Source: an uncultured Methanomicrobiales archaeon (GTDB lineage Archaea > Halobacteriota > Methanomicrobia > Methanomicrobiales > Methanospirillaceae). From it: a DNA stretch of 32,718 nucleotides. Positions 7,749-15,902 of the stretch are shown here, in pieces (within the stretch, counting starts at the first letter, position 1; each line of letters starts with the position of its first letter). The stretch spans positions 1 to 32,718 of the forward strand of contig CASGHK010000009.1 of assembly GCA_949320185.1 (NCBI GenBank), given 5' to 3'. The notes under the pieces were generated by a model, which was not told the DNA's origin, searched no databases, and saw only the letters and a program-made list of their open reading frames with translations. The position numbers and the translations under genes are program-made.

Positions 7749-9065
7749 ATGTCAGCCGACGCAGCAAACGCACCGATTGTGACCGGCGCGGTCTCCGACG
7801 AGGCCTTGCTCCGGCTCGTGGAGGTGGTCCTGACCGCCGAGGTGTATAACCAGCACCCGAACCTCGACCTGAACGACCTGCCTCCCTCATCCCGCGAGGT
7901 CTTCGGTGTCGGTGGGGCCTCGGAGGCGAAGCGGCCGGTCGCGGTCTCGGAGGCGATGCTCCGGAAGGTCTTCAGGGTCTCGGATGCGGCCGAGCGCCTG
8001 AAGAAGAACCCGTTCGTCAGCTACGAGGAGTTCGGCCAGCGCCTCCGTATAACTGCGCTTGCCGAAGCGGCGCGCTGGTTCGCCCGGAAGGGGGGCGCTC
8101 CCCTGGTCCGGGACAACCCGACCCTCGCATACTACTACGAGCAGCACGATCCGGTCGAGGGTACGAGTTACGCCGACGCCCGCCGGCGCAACCCAAAGTA
8201 CGAGGAGACCAAGGCCTATCTCGAGCGCCGGATTTCGGCCCTTCTGGCAGAGGACGAGCGGATGCGCTCCGCTCTCGAACTCTGCATCATATCGGCCCCC
8301 GAGGAGATCCGCAAGAGGCTCGACGAACTGGTCCTGACCCCCGAGCAGTACACATCGATCGAGAAGGTGCGGACTGCGCTCGAGAACCTTGCTTTTCTCC
8401 GGGAGCACGACATCGCCGAGGTCGGCAAATTCCTCTTCGTCGGGCCTCCCGGCACCGGCAAGACTTCACTCGCCCTCGCCATGTCGCATGTCCTCGGAAT
8501 GCCGATCATCGAGGTCAGGATCTCGATGATCACCTCCCAGTACCTGGGTGAGACGAGCAAGAACATCGACCGGGTCTTCGAATTCGCCCGACGGCTCGCC
8601 CCCGCAATCCTCTTCGTCGACGAGTTCGACTTCGTTGCAAAGAGCCGAGTGACGGACGACCATGGGGCGATGAAGCGGGCGGTCAACGCGCTCCTCAAGA
8701 ACATCGACCAGGTGAGCCTGATCCGGACGAGCGTCGTCCTGATCGGCGCGACCAACCACCCCCGCCTTCTCGACGAGGCTGCCTGGCGCCGCTTCGACGA
8801 GGTGATCGAGTTCTCTCTCCCCGACCGGGGGATGCGCTTCGAGATCCTGAACAAGGTGATGGCCGGCCTCGAGACGGACGCCGACCTCGACCGGCTTGCC
8901 GACGAGACGGAGGGGTTCTCCGGGGCCGACCTCCGGATGATCGTCAAGGAGGGCGTCCTCTCCGCCCTCATGGAGGACCGGACCAGGATCTTCCAGTCCG
9001 ATATCGAGAAGGGCGTCAACCTGGTCCTGAAGAGGAACGTGATCAAGGACAACACCTGGGTGTAG
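7749..9065 (+). CDS. AAA+ ATPase with a divergent N-terminal half
   Basis: A 438-aa protein with one AAA module in its C-terminal half: Walker A GPPGTGKT (232-239), Walker B ILFVDEFD (287-294), sensor-1 N336 (GATNH), arginine-finger region WRRFD (346-350), and sensor-2 region GFSGADL (389-395). The core resembles classic AAA proteins (PAN, Cdc48, katanin), but Walker B is DEFD rather than DEID. The first 225 residues match no N-domain I know and lack a coiled coil or OB pattern. The stop is one base before the metallo-beta-lactamase gene, implying co-transcription. It is probably a remodelling ATPase of unknown substrate. Confidence 0.9.
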   Translation: MSADAANAPIVTGAVSDEALLRLVEVVLTAEVYNQHPNLDLNDLPPSSREVFGVGGASEAKRPVAVSEAMLRKVFRVSDAAERLKKNPFVSYEEFGQRLRITALAEAARWFARKGGAPLVRDNPTLAYYYEQHDPVEGTSYADARRRNPKYEETKAYLERRISALLAEDERMRSALELCIISAPEEIRKRLDELVLTPEQYTSIEKVRTALENLAFLREHDIAEVGKFLFVGPPGTGKTSLALAMSHVLGMPIIEVRISMITSQYLGETSKNIDRVFEFARRLAPAILFVDEFDFVAKSRVTDDHGAMKRAVNALLKNIDQVSLIRTSVVLIGATNHPRLLDEAAWRRFDEVIEFSLPDRGMRFEILNKVMAGLETDADLDRLADETEGFSGADLRMIVKEGVLSALMEDRTRIFQSDIEKGVNLVLKRNVIKDNTWV

Positions 9066-9066
9066 G

Positions 9067-9837
9067 ATGGAGGTCCGGCTGCTCGGTACGGGCGATGCGA
9101 TAGGGACCCCGAAGGTCGGGTGCTCCTGTGCCCAGTGCCGCAAGGGCCTCGAGACGAACCGAGAACGCCTCCGGACCTCTCTCCTGGTCACGGTCGGGGG
9201 TTGCTGTATCCTGGTCGATTCCGGCCCCGACCTCCGCCGCCAGCTCCTCTCGTCCGGCTCGCCAGTGATCGACGCCCTGGTCTGGACACATGGCCATTAC
9301 GACCACTTCATGGGCTATGGCGAGTTCTACCGGGTCCAGGACCCGCCTCCGGTCCACGCGTCCCCCGAGGTGCTCGACTACTGCGGGCAGGTCTTCTCGT
9401 TTCTCGACTTTGTCCGGCACCCTCATGCCCCCTTCGAGCCGTTCGAGATCGGCGGGGCGACGCTCACGCTCGTCCCGGTCAACCACCCCCCCGGGCCCGC
9501 GTACGGCCTTCGCATCGAGGCCGACGGGGCCGTCCTCGCCTACACGGCCGACACCCGCGCGGACATCCCTTCCCGCTCGCTCGACCTCCTCGCCGATGCC
9601 GACCTTCTCCTTATCGACGCGATCGCCCCTGCGGGGTACCACATCAGCAAGCATATGACCTACGACGAGGCGCTCGCGATCGCCTCCTCTCTCCGACCGA
9701 AGACCTTCCGGTGCGTTCACCTCGCCCACCTGGTCCCCTGGGACCTGCCTTTCATCGGGCAGGACGGTGAGACCTTCGTGCTCGGGGATCACGTCGACGT
9801 CCCGCCTCGCCCCTCCTCTCACCCGCCGCACCTCTAA
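9067..9837 (+). CDS. PhnP-like metallo-beta-lactamase-fold hydrolase
   Basis: A 256-aa hydrolase with the metal-binding motif THGHYDH (H75, H77, D79, H80), third-strand ligands H140 and D162, and a late histidine (H221 or H242). The N-terminal GCSCAQC (C19, C21, C24) is the extra zinc-site pattern of PhnP-type phosphodiesterases. PhnP itself cleaves cyclic ribose phosphates. As methanogens rarely carry a carbon-phosphorus lyase, a different phosphodiester substrate is likely. Its start codon begins one base after the AAA+ ATPase stop, so the two products very likely work together. Confidence 0.88.
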   Translation: MEVRLLGTGDAIGTPKVGCSCAQCRKGLETNRERLRTSLLVTVGGCCILVDSGPDLRRQLLSSGSPVIDALVWTHGHYDHFMGYGEFYRVQDPPPVHASPEVLDYCGQVFSFLDFVRHPHAPFEPFEIGGATLTLVPVNHPPGPAYGLRIEADGAVLAYTADTRADIPSRSLDLLADADLLLIDAIAPAGYHISKHMTYDEALAIASSLRPKTFRCVHLAHLVPWDLPFIGQDGETFVLGDHVDVPPRPSSHPPHL

Positions 9838-9862
9838 CCGTATCCATACCATTAAACTCCTC

Positions 9863-9882
9863 TGCCTCCAACTCTGGAGGCA
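9863..9882. promoter_or_regulatory. Inverted repeat abutting the rpo11 start
   Basis: TGCCTCCA and TGGAGGCA, separated by ACTC, form a perfect 8-bp inverted repeat whose last base is the A of the rpo11 start codon. The GGAGG in its right arm is only one base from ATG, too close for a normal ribosome binding site. A TATA-like TTAAAC (about 9852-9857) lies about 28 bases upstream, so the mRNA may be leaderless. A DNA operator at the transcription start then becomes the simplest reading. Confidence 0.45.
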
Positions 9883-10154
9883 TGGATGTCAAGGTCCTTG
9901 AGCTCGGACCGGGCAGGGCACGGCTCGTGGTCGGGGGCGAGGGGCACACGTTCATGAACGCCCTCGTGGAGGAGCTGCTGCTCGACCCGGGGGTCGACGT
10001 GGCGAAGTACGTGATCAAGTTCCAGTTCGCCGACCCCGAGCTCCTCGTGACGACGCACGAGGGACGGGAGCCCGTCGGCGCGATCCGCGACGCCTGCCAG
10101 CGCGTGGTCGGGTACTGCGACGAACTTCTCGCCGACCTCGAGTCCTGGCAGTAA
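9882..10154 (+). CDS. rpo11: DNA-directed RNA polymerase subunit Rpo11 (L)
   Basis: This 90-aa protein is the archaeal counterpart of eukaryotic RPB11 and bacterial alpha N-terminal domain. It pairs with Rpo3 to start assembly of RNA polymerase. The family signature EGHTFMNALVEELLLDPGVDVAKY (about 20-43) and the C-terminal helix are present, and length matches archaeal subunits. It is co-directional with the AAA+/MBL pair but has 44 bases between, with its own likely promoter. The start follows directly after a strong inverted repeat. Confidence 0.93.
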   Translation: MDVKVLELGPGRARLVVGGEGHTFMNALVEELLLDPGVDVAKYVIKFQFADPELLVTTHEGREPVGAIRDACQRVVGYCDELLADLESWQ

Positions 10155-10242
10155 CCCTTCTTTCTCCAACTCTTGCGGCCCCACCGTTCGGGCGCCGATG
10201 CCTCGTTTCCTATTTCTTTCGAGCCGTCGTACCCTTCTGTGC

Positions 10243-11223
10243 ATGGTCGAACCGGTGCGATGCGGGACGGGCCTCTTTGTGAACTGTGACTGCATCGAGG
10301 GGGCCCGCCGGTTCCTTGCCGACGCTTCGGTCGACCTGGTCCTGACCGACCCACCCTACGGGATCGGGGGCGACCGGCTCGACAGGCACTATAACCGCGA
10401 TGAGCGGCACGTGGTCGATGGCTACGTCGAGGTTCCCACCGAAGCGTACGGGCCGTTCTCCTCTGCCTGGGTTGCCGAAGCCGCCCGGGTGCTCCGGCCC
10501 GGCGGCGCCCTCTTTGTCGTCTCGGGCTACACGCACCTCTACGAGGTTCTCGGCGCGCTCAGGGCCTCTCCGCTCGTCGAGGTGAACCACATCGTCTGGA
10601 AGTACCCGTTCGGCGTCTTCACGCGGAAGAAGTTCGTCTCGAGCCATTACCACGTCCTCTACTGGGCCCGCCCCGGCGGTACCCGCACCTTCAACCTCGA
10701 GTCCCGCTACGGTATCGAGGAGCGGAACGAAAACGGCAGGTCGCTCAATTACCTGGACCGGGAGGATGTCTGGACCATCGGCCGCGAGTACAAGCCCGGC
10801 CGGGCGAAGAACCGGAACGAACTGCCGCAGGCACTTCTGGAGAAGATCGTCCAGTACACGACGAACGAGGGCGACCTGATCCTTGATCTCTTTCTCGGGG
10901 GCGGTTCCTCCGCCCGGGCGGCCATCGGTCTTGGTCGCCGGTTCGTCGGGTTCGAGATCTCCCCGTCGATCTTCGCCGCCCGCGTCCCGGAGCTCTGCAG
11001 GCTCGAACCAGGCAGCCGCCTCGCCTCTCTCCGGGTGCCGGTGACCGCGCCGCCGACCAGGCGGGGCCGGGCCTGGAGCGAGGAGGAGGACCTGGCGCTG
11101 GTGTCATCCTACGCCCGGCTCAGGGCCGACGGGCTCGGGAAGGGGGAGGCGATCGAGCGGCTCGCGGCCGAGTTTGGTCGGGGCCGGTTCGGCATCGTGA
11201 AGCGCCTCTCCCGCCGGGAATAG
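10243..11223 (+). CDS. DNA methyltransferase (amino-group type) with Myb/SANT-like C-terminal tail
   Basis: About 326 aa from the ATG at 10243; an ATG at 10198 would add 15 unlikely residues. The catalytic motif DPPYG (36-40) precedes motif I DLFLGGGSS (215-223), with a probable target-recognition region between. This is the beta-type order of N6-adenine or N4-cytosine DNA methyltransferases. KPGRAKNRNELP (184-195) is the usual lead into the SAM-binding part. Residues about 273-326 are an added basic segment (RAWSEEEDLALVSSYARL...) whose WSEEED opening and spacing recall Myb/SANT or trihelix DNA-binding domains. No restriction endonuclease lies nearby, so it is solitary and may have a regulatory or protective role. 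Confidence 0.88.
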   Translation: MVEPVRCGTGLFVNCDCIEGARRFLADASVDLVLTDPPYGIGGDRLDRHYNRDERHVVDGYVEVPTEAYGPFSSAWVAEAARVLRPGGALFVVSGYTHLYEVLGALRASPLVEVNHIVWKYPFGVFTRKKFVSSHYHVLYWARPGGTRTFNLESRYGIEERNENGRSLNYLDREDVWTIGREYKPGRAKNRNELPQALLEKIVQYTTNEGDLILDLFLGGGSSARAAIGLGRRFVGFEISPSIFAARVPELCRLEPGSRLASLRVPVTAPPTRRGRAWSEEEDLALVSSYARLRADGLGKGEAIERLAAEFGRGRFGIVKRLSRRE

Positions 11224-11229
11224 AGGCCG

Positions 11230-12132
11230 CTATCGGCCTCGCATCAGGTCGAGGACGACCCGGGCGAGCGCTTCACTGTGTTCCGGATCGACCATCAGGG
11301 TGTCGGCCCGGACGGCGCCCTGGATATCGATCGGGTCGCGGATGTCATGGACGAATCGGTCGGCACACTCTTCGTAGAGCTGGAAGGTCCCGAGTGAGGA
11401 GGGCTCCCGGCCGACCGCCGCCATCAGCGCTCCGGCCGGCCCACTGATCGGCTCGGTGCCGAGGAACGGCGAGACGGCGACGACGAACGCCTCCTGGAGG
11501 GCCTCGACCACGCCCCGGCACTCGAGGATGGGACCGATCGAGGTGACCGGATTCGAGGGCCCGATCACGACCGCTTCGGCTCCGCGGATCGCGTCCAGTA
11601 CCGCCCTTGTCGCCGGAGGGCGGCCCGGCGGGAGACGGACCACTTCCGTGATTGGAAGGGCTCCGTGGTGACGGACCCAGTATTCCTGGAAGTGGAGGAG
11701 CCCCTCGGGGGTCCTGACATGGGTCGCGTACGGGGCGTCGGTCATCGGGAGCACCTGGGCGGTGACCCCGAGGGCCGAGGCGATTGAAGCTGTCGCCGCG
11801 GTGAGGGTCATCCCCTCCTGGAGGAGCTCGGCACGCCGGATGTGGGTCGCCCGGTCCCGGTCACCGACCTTAATGAAGGCGTCGACACCGAGTTGTTTCG
11901 CCATCTCGTGGGTCGCGAAGGTGTCGCCCCGAATCCCCCACCAGGTCTCGGTGTCGAGGAGGTCGGCAAAGAGGTAGAGGACCGTGTCGACATCGGGCGA
12001 AAGGTGGTTGCCGTAGAGCCAGCAGTCCTCCGCCGTGTTCACCACCACGGCGAGATCGGGATCGGGGAGGAGGCGACGGAGGCCCCGGAGGAGCTTGGGG
12101 GTCCCGGTCCCGCCCGAGAGCACGGTGATCAT
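11230..12132 (-). CDS. cofD: 2-phospho-L-lactate transferase (coenzyme F420 biosynthesis)
   Basis: This 300-aa cytoplasmic enzyme joins the lactyl-phospho-guanosine donor to Fo to make F420-0. The N-terminal [17 protein letters not shown] (about 2-18) is the family's nucleotide-binding loop. [19 protein letters not shown] (about 36-54), WGIRGDTF and the [14 protein letters not shown] motif complete the CofD pattern. I chose ATG at 12132 because family members start MITVLSGG and a TATA-like element lies about 29 bases upstream; an ATG at 12144 would add four residues. It shares a short divergent promoter region with the HD-domain gene. Confidence 0.94.
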   Translation of the reverse strand: MITVLSGGTGTPKLLRGLRRLLPDPDLAVVVNTAEDCWLYGNHLSPDVDTVLYLFADLLDTETWWGIRGDTFATHEMAKQLGVDAFIKVGDRDRATHIRRAELLQEGMTLTAATASIASALGVTAQVLPMTDAPYATHVRTPEGLLHFQEYWVRHHGALPITEVVRLPPGRPPATRAVLDAIRGAEAVVIGPSNPVTSIGPILECRGVVEALQEAFVVAVSPFLGTEPISGPAGALMAAVGREPSSLGTFQLYEECADRFVHDIRDPIDIQGAVRADTLMVDPEHSEALARVVLDLMRGR

Positions 12133-12173
12133 TCCAGATCCCATTTTATTCCCGAAGGGTTAAGCTGATCCCG
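12133..12173. promoter_or_regulatory. Compact divergent promoter between cofD and the HD-domain gene
   Basis: Only 41 bases separate the two start codons. TTTTATT at 12144-12150 is about 27 bases upstream of the plus-strand ATG at 12174. On the minus strand, CTTAACCC near 12157-12164 is about 29 bases upstream of the cofD ATG at 12132. Both messages would be leaderless or nearly so, and the two polymerase sites must overlap, so use of one should hinder the other. Confidence 0.5.
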
Positions 12174-13394
12174 ATGGGGAGCCGGTCGAAGACGGTACGG
12201 GACCCGGTCCACGGGTACATCGAGGTCGAACCGGCGCTGCTTCCCCTTGTCGACTCCCCGCTGCTCCAGCGGCTCCGCCTGGTCCGGCAGCTCGGATTCG
12301 CGTACCTGGTCTATCCCGGTGCGAACCACACACGATTCGAGCACTCGCTCGGGGCGATGCACCTCGCGGCGAGGCTCTGTCGTCACCTGGAACTCGACGC
12401 AGACCTCACCCGGGCCGTGACAGGCGCCGCTCTCCTTCACGACGTTGGCCATGGCCCGTTCAGCCATGTAACCGAGTCGTTCCTGATCGCGCGGCTTGGC
12501 CGGGCCCACCAGGAGATCCGGGGGATCGTGGAAGCGTCGGGCGCGGCTGAACTCCTAAGAGATGCCGGCGTCGAGCCGGACGAGGTCTGCCGCCTCGTCG
12601 CGGGCGATCACCCGCTCGCCGGGATCATCCAGGGGGAGCTCGACGTCGACCGGATGGACTACCTCCGGCGGGATGCTCACTACACGGGCGTGCCGTACGG
12701 GACGGTGGACACGGAACGGTTGATCCGCTCGATCAGAGTGACCGGGCACGGTTTCGCGATCGACGAGGGTGGGATCGCGGCGGCCGAATCCCTCCTGATC
12801 GCCCGGACGCTGATGCGCCCCTCGGTCTACTATCACCACGTCGCCCGGATCGCCGAGGGTATGTTCGCGCTGGCGCTGGCCCTCCACCTGGCCGAACCGG
12901 GTGCGGAGGAATCGACCCGGTCCCTCCTCTCGCTGGACGACGGAGGATGCCTCCAGGCCCTGCTCGGCTCGTCGAGCCCCGAGACACAGATGCTGGTGCG
13001 TCGGATCATGACACGCCAACTCTATAAACGGGCGATATATGTCGGGCACGACCAGGTGAATACCGCGGCACTCCCGTCCGTCCCCGACCCTGTCTTCGCC
13101 CTCTCTGCATCGAAAGCGATCGCGGAGCTGGCTGGCGTCCGGCCCCACCAGGTGATCGTGGACGCCCCCCCGTTCCCCCGCGACCTCTCGATGGAGGTCC
13201 GGATCAGCCGCGGTTCGGGCACCGTACCTCTCGACGAACGGTCGCCCATGATCCGGACCCTGAACGAGACCCGGCGGGGACAATGGCGCCTCGGTGTCTA
13301 TGCCCCGGCAGAGGTCCGGGACCAGGTCGAGGAGGCGGCCGTCGACTTTCTCCACGTCCGCCCGGCAACCCGACAGGAACGGCTCCCCCTCTAG
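12174..13394 (+). CDS. HD-domain phosphohydrolase, SAMHD1/dGTPase-like
   Basis: A 406-aa protein of the COG1078 group. The N-terminus KTVRDPVHGYIEVEPALLPL matches the family. The metal site is H57 (RFEHSLG), H89-D90 (LLHDVGHGPFSH) and D159 (DVDRMDYLRRD), the same arrangement as in SAMHD1, which hydrolyses dNTPs. Archaeal members are mostly uncharacterised; a (d)NTP triphosphohydrolase is the likeliest activity. The start at 12174 fits a TATA box at 12144-12150. A run of seven T at 13462-13468 may end transcription. Confidence 0.88.
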   Translation: MGSRSKTVRDPVHGYIEVEPALLPLVDSPLLQRLRLVRQLGFAYLVYPGANHTRFEHSLGAMHLAARLCRHLELDADLTRAVTGAALLHDVGHGPFSHVTESFLIARLGRAHQEIRGIVEASGAAELLRDAGVEPDEVCRLVAGDHPLAGIIQGELDVDRMDYLRRDAHYTGVPYGTVDTERLIRSIRVTGHGFAIDEGGIAAAESLLIARTLMRPSVYYHHVARIAEGMFALALALHLAEPGAEESTRSLLSLDDGGCLQALLGSSSPETQMLVRRIMTRQLYKRAIYVGHDQVNTAALPSVPDPVFALSASKAIAELAGVRPHQVIVDAPPFPRDLSMEVRISRGSGTVPLDERSPMIRTLNETRRGQWRLGVYAPAEVRDQVEEAAVDFLHVRPATRQERLPL

Positions 13395-13461
13395 GTCGAC
13401 CAAAGTCCTTTTACCCCTGGAGACCCATCTTTTCCGTGATACACGTCTTCTGGCCGCCGCG

Positions 13462-13470
13462 TTTTTTTCT
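13462..13470 (+). terminator. T-rich terminator after the HD-domain gene
   Basis: Seven consecutive T residues followed by C and T lie 68 bases downstream of the stop, directly after a GC-rich stretch (GGCCGCCGCG). Archaeal termination needs only such a T run. The rest of the gap from 13395 to 13578 shows no gene. Confidence 0.45.
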
Positions 13471-13566
13471 TCCTCCGTGAATCACGTCTCGATTGAAAAA
13501 AGCGATTCGTTGCGGCCATGCATGATGTATTCGAGGTGAGAACACCGGCGGACGTTGGCCTGGGAA

Positions 13567-13575
13567 GGAGGGGAG
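13567..13575 (+). promoter_or_regulatory. Ribosome binding site that fixes the corA TTG start
   Basis: GGAGGGGAG lies three bases before a TTG at 13579, the first codon followed by a recognisable CorA N-terminus. An earlier TTG at 13555 would place this purine run inside the coding region. Confidence 0.6.
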
Positions 13576-13578
13576 AAT

Positions 13579-14511
13579 TTGATCACGATCTATAAGTCCA
13601 CGAGCGAGGGGCTCCTGGCCGTCGATGACTTCGTCGCCGGCGCCTGGGTGCACGTCTCGAACCCGAGCAACCAGGAACTCGCCCTCCTCGTGGAACGGTT
13701 CGGGGTCCCGCTCGACTTCCTGACCGATCCGCTCGACCTGGACGAGCGGGCCCGTCTCGACAACGAGGACGGCGCCCGCCTGGTCGTGGTCCGTGTCCCA
13801 CACCTTGAGAGCTGGACGGACGACATCCCGGTGACCACCCTGCCGATCGGGATCATCCTGGTCCACGATATCGTGATCACGGTCACGGCGCTCGACTCCG
13901 AGGTGATCGGGGACTTCAAACGTGACCAGGTCCGCGGCTTCTCGACCGAGGACCGGACTCGCTTCATCCTCCTGCTCTTCCTCAGGACGACCCTGCTCTT
14001 CCTCCGGTACCTCCGCGACATCAACCGGGTGACCAACAACGTCGAGAAGGAGCTCCACCGCTCGGCCCGGAACGAACAGCTGATCCGGCTTCTCAACCTG
14101 GAGAAGTGTCTGGTCTTCATCTCGACCTCACTCCGGTCGAACGCGTTCATGATGGAGAAGTTTCATAACGCGACCTATACCCGGATGGACCAGGACGAGA
14201 AGGACATGCTCGACGAGGTGATAATCGAGAACAAGCAGGCGATGGACATGGCGAAGATCTACTCCTCGATCCTCTCCAACATGATGGGGGCGTTCGCCTC
14301 GCTCATCTCCAACAACCTGAACACGGTGGTAAAGACCCTGACGACGATCACGATCATCCTGATGATCCCGACACTCGTGGCATCGTTCTACGGGATGAAC
14401 GTCGACCTCCCTCTCCAGGGTTCCCCCGACGCGTTCCTGATGGTCGTCGGGCTGACGGCGGTCCTCTGCACCCTCGGGATCGTGTTATTCTGGCGTGGTA
14501 ACCTGATCTGA
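13579..14511 (+). CDS. corA: CorA-family divalent cation transporter
   Basis: About 310 aa, expected to form a pentameric Mg2+ (or Co2+/Ni2+) channel. The cytoplasmic alpha/beta domain (about 1-160) is followed by a long stalk helix (about 170-255). Two C-terminal transmembrane helices (about 257-277 and 287-305) flank the selectivity motif YGMN (about 279-282), after which the loop carries VDLP. The positively charged C-terminal end (FWRGNLI) is typical. Start is TTG with a strong ribosome binding site. Monocistronic by spacing. Confidence 0.92.
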   Translation: MITIYKSTSEGLLAVDDFVAGAWVHVSNPSNQELALLVERFGVPLDFLTDPLDLDERARLDNEDGARLVVVRVPHLESWTDDIPVTTLPIGIILVHDIVITVTALDSEVIGDFKRDQVRGFSTEDRTRFILLLFLRTTLLFLRYLRDINRVTNNVEKELHRSARNEQLIRLLNLEKCLVFISTSLRSNAFMMEKFHNATYTRMDQDEKDMLDEVIIENKQAMDMAKIYSSILSNMMGAFASLISNNLNTVVKTLTTITIILMIPTLVASFYGMNVDLPLQGSPDAFLMVVGLTAVLCTLGIVLFWRGNLI

Positions 14512-14607
14512 GATCCCATTTTTCCGCCGTCCTGAATTTCTCTCTCTGTTCCCTTACCTGCTCATACGACCGCAGGCTTTACGCCTCGCGGTCACCAAAC
14601 AAATCCC

Positions 14608-15219
14608 ATGGAATGGAACCAGCGCTGCCCGGGTTGCGGCGAGGAGGCCGACCAGGAGGTCCTGCGTGAGTCCCATGACCTCCTGCTCCGCTGTTCTGCC
14701 TGCGGGCATATTCACCGGGCGCCCCGGGAGACCCCGGCAGAACCTCTCCGCGTCCGGGCGATCGTCTCTGCCGGGACCGAGTCACGCCCCGGGACGATCG
14801 AACTGATGCCCGATGACCTGGTGGAGGTCGGAGACCTGCTCGTCGCCGAGGGCGAGGGCGACGAGGCAGCCGGCGTCGAGGTGAGCTCGATCGAGGCAAA
14901 GGGCGGGGGCCGGGTGGCCCGCGCCACGGCAGGCGAGGTCGTCACGCTCTGGACGCGGGTGGTCGAGGACGTGGTGGTCCCGGTCTCGGTCCACCGCGGC
15001 CGAGAGACGATCCCGTTCCATCAGCGTACCGATGGAGAGGAGGTCTTCGTGGTCGGCGAGGTCTACACCTTCGGGGGCCGGCGGGTCAGGATCTCGCACA
15101 TCAAGCTGCGCGACGGTCCTGTCCTGCGCAAGGAGGGGTGGAAGACCCTCGCCCGGCGGGTCCGGCGGATTTACGGCCGGTTCGAACGTGAGGAGACCGC
15201 CTACTCCCGGAGAAAGTAG
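14608..15219 (+). CDS. HVO_0476-family zinc-ribbon protein
   Basis: This 203-aa archaeal protein has an N-terminal zinc ribbon: CPGC (C7/C10) and CSAC (C29/C32). A beta-rich region (about 48-160) with the look of tandem OB-like barrels follows, and then a basic tail (KTLARRVRRIYGRFEREETAYSRRK). I assign it to the widespread but uncharacterised archaeal HVO_0476 family (COG1326). Zinc ribbon plus basic tail suggests nucleic-acid binding; that is inference. Its 3' end overlaps the convergent glutamine amidotransferase gene by 19 bases. Confidence 0.82.
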   Translation: MEWNQRCPGCGEEADQEVLRESHDLLLRCSACGHIHRAPRETPAEPLRVRAIVSAGTESRPGTIELMPDDLVEVGDLLVAEGEGDEAAGVEVSSIEAKGGGRVARATAGEVVTLWTRVVEDVVVPVSVHRGRETIPFHQRTDGEEVFVVGEVYTFGGRRVRISHIKLRDGPVLRKEGWKTLARRVRRIYGRFEREETAYSRRK

Positions 15220-15902
15220 TCGAGCACCCGGTCGAGGAGCCGACGGGCTTCGGGCAGATGCGCTGCGGTTGGGGACCCACAACGTGTCCGCTCGTCTTCC
15301 GGGAGGTCGGCGGTCCAGCCCTCGATGATCGCCGGTGTCGCCTCGAGGTGAAACTGCAGCCCGAGGGCAGAACCCGCCGCGAACGCCTGGTGGGGGACGT
15401 CGACACCGGTCGCGAGAAGGCGTGCGCCCGGAGGGAGGTCGAACGTCTCGCCATGCAGTTCGAAGGCAAAAAAGCTCGGCGGAAAGAGTGGGTTGCCCGG
15501 AATGCCGCCGAGGGTCCGCCAGCCGATCTCGCGGACTGAGGGGTAGACCCGCGCCCCGAGGGCCCGGGCAATCACCTGGGCTCCGAGGCAGATCCCCAGG
15601 ACCGGACGTCCCCCGGCGACTGCGTCACGGACGAGCGCCTCCTCCTCCGCAAGCCAGGGGTATGCGTCCTGGTCGTTCGCTGACATCGGCCCACCCATTA
15701 TGATGATGGGGCCGGCGTCGAGGTCTGGCGGGAGAGTGCCGACCAGGTCGAGCCGGTGAACACGGGTGGCGATTCCCCGGGCGGTGAGCCGTTCCTCGAG
15801 TAGGCCCGGGGGTTCTGTCGCATCATGAACGAGGATGCTGACAGCCTTCAACCGGTCGGCAACCCTCCTCTCAGCCTCGTCGCGTTTCGCGGAAGACCTC
15901 AT
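15201..15902 (-). CDS. Class I glutamine amidotransferase-like protein
   Basis: A 233-aa protein with the full catalytic triad of class I amidotransferases: nucleophile C105 in GICLGAQ, then H185 and E187 in LQFHLE. The oxyanion-strand pattern IIIMGGPMSANDQ (67-79) places it with the stand-alone GMP-synthase-like subgroup. Some of these hydrolyse gamma-glutamyl amides, and others supply ammonia. The ATG at 15902 overlaps the stop of the Cache lipoprotein gene in ATGA, which fixes the start. It is the last gene of a four-gene operon, with no synthetase partner nearby, so a free-standing hydrolase is plausible. Confidence 0.88.
   Translation of the reverse strand: MRSSAKRDEAERRVADRLKAVSILVHDATEPPGLLEERLTARGIATRVHRLDLVGTLPPDLDAGPIIIMGGPMSANDQDAYPWLAEEEALVRDAVAGGRPVLGICLGAQVIARALGARVYPSVREIGWRTLGGIPGNPLFPPSFFAFELHGETFDLPPGARLLATGVDVPHQAFAAGSALGLQFHLEATPAIIEGWTADLPEDERTRCGSPTAAHLPEARRLLDRVLDYFLRE

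Noticed and set aside
9051-9065. Proteasome-docking HbYX tail on the AAA+ ATPase
   Set aside because: The protein ends Asn-Thr-Trp-Val: the penultimate residue is Trp rather than Tyr and the one before is not hydrophobic, so the motif is not met.
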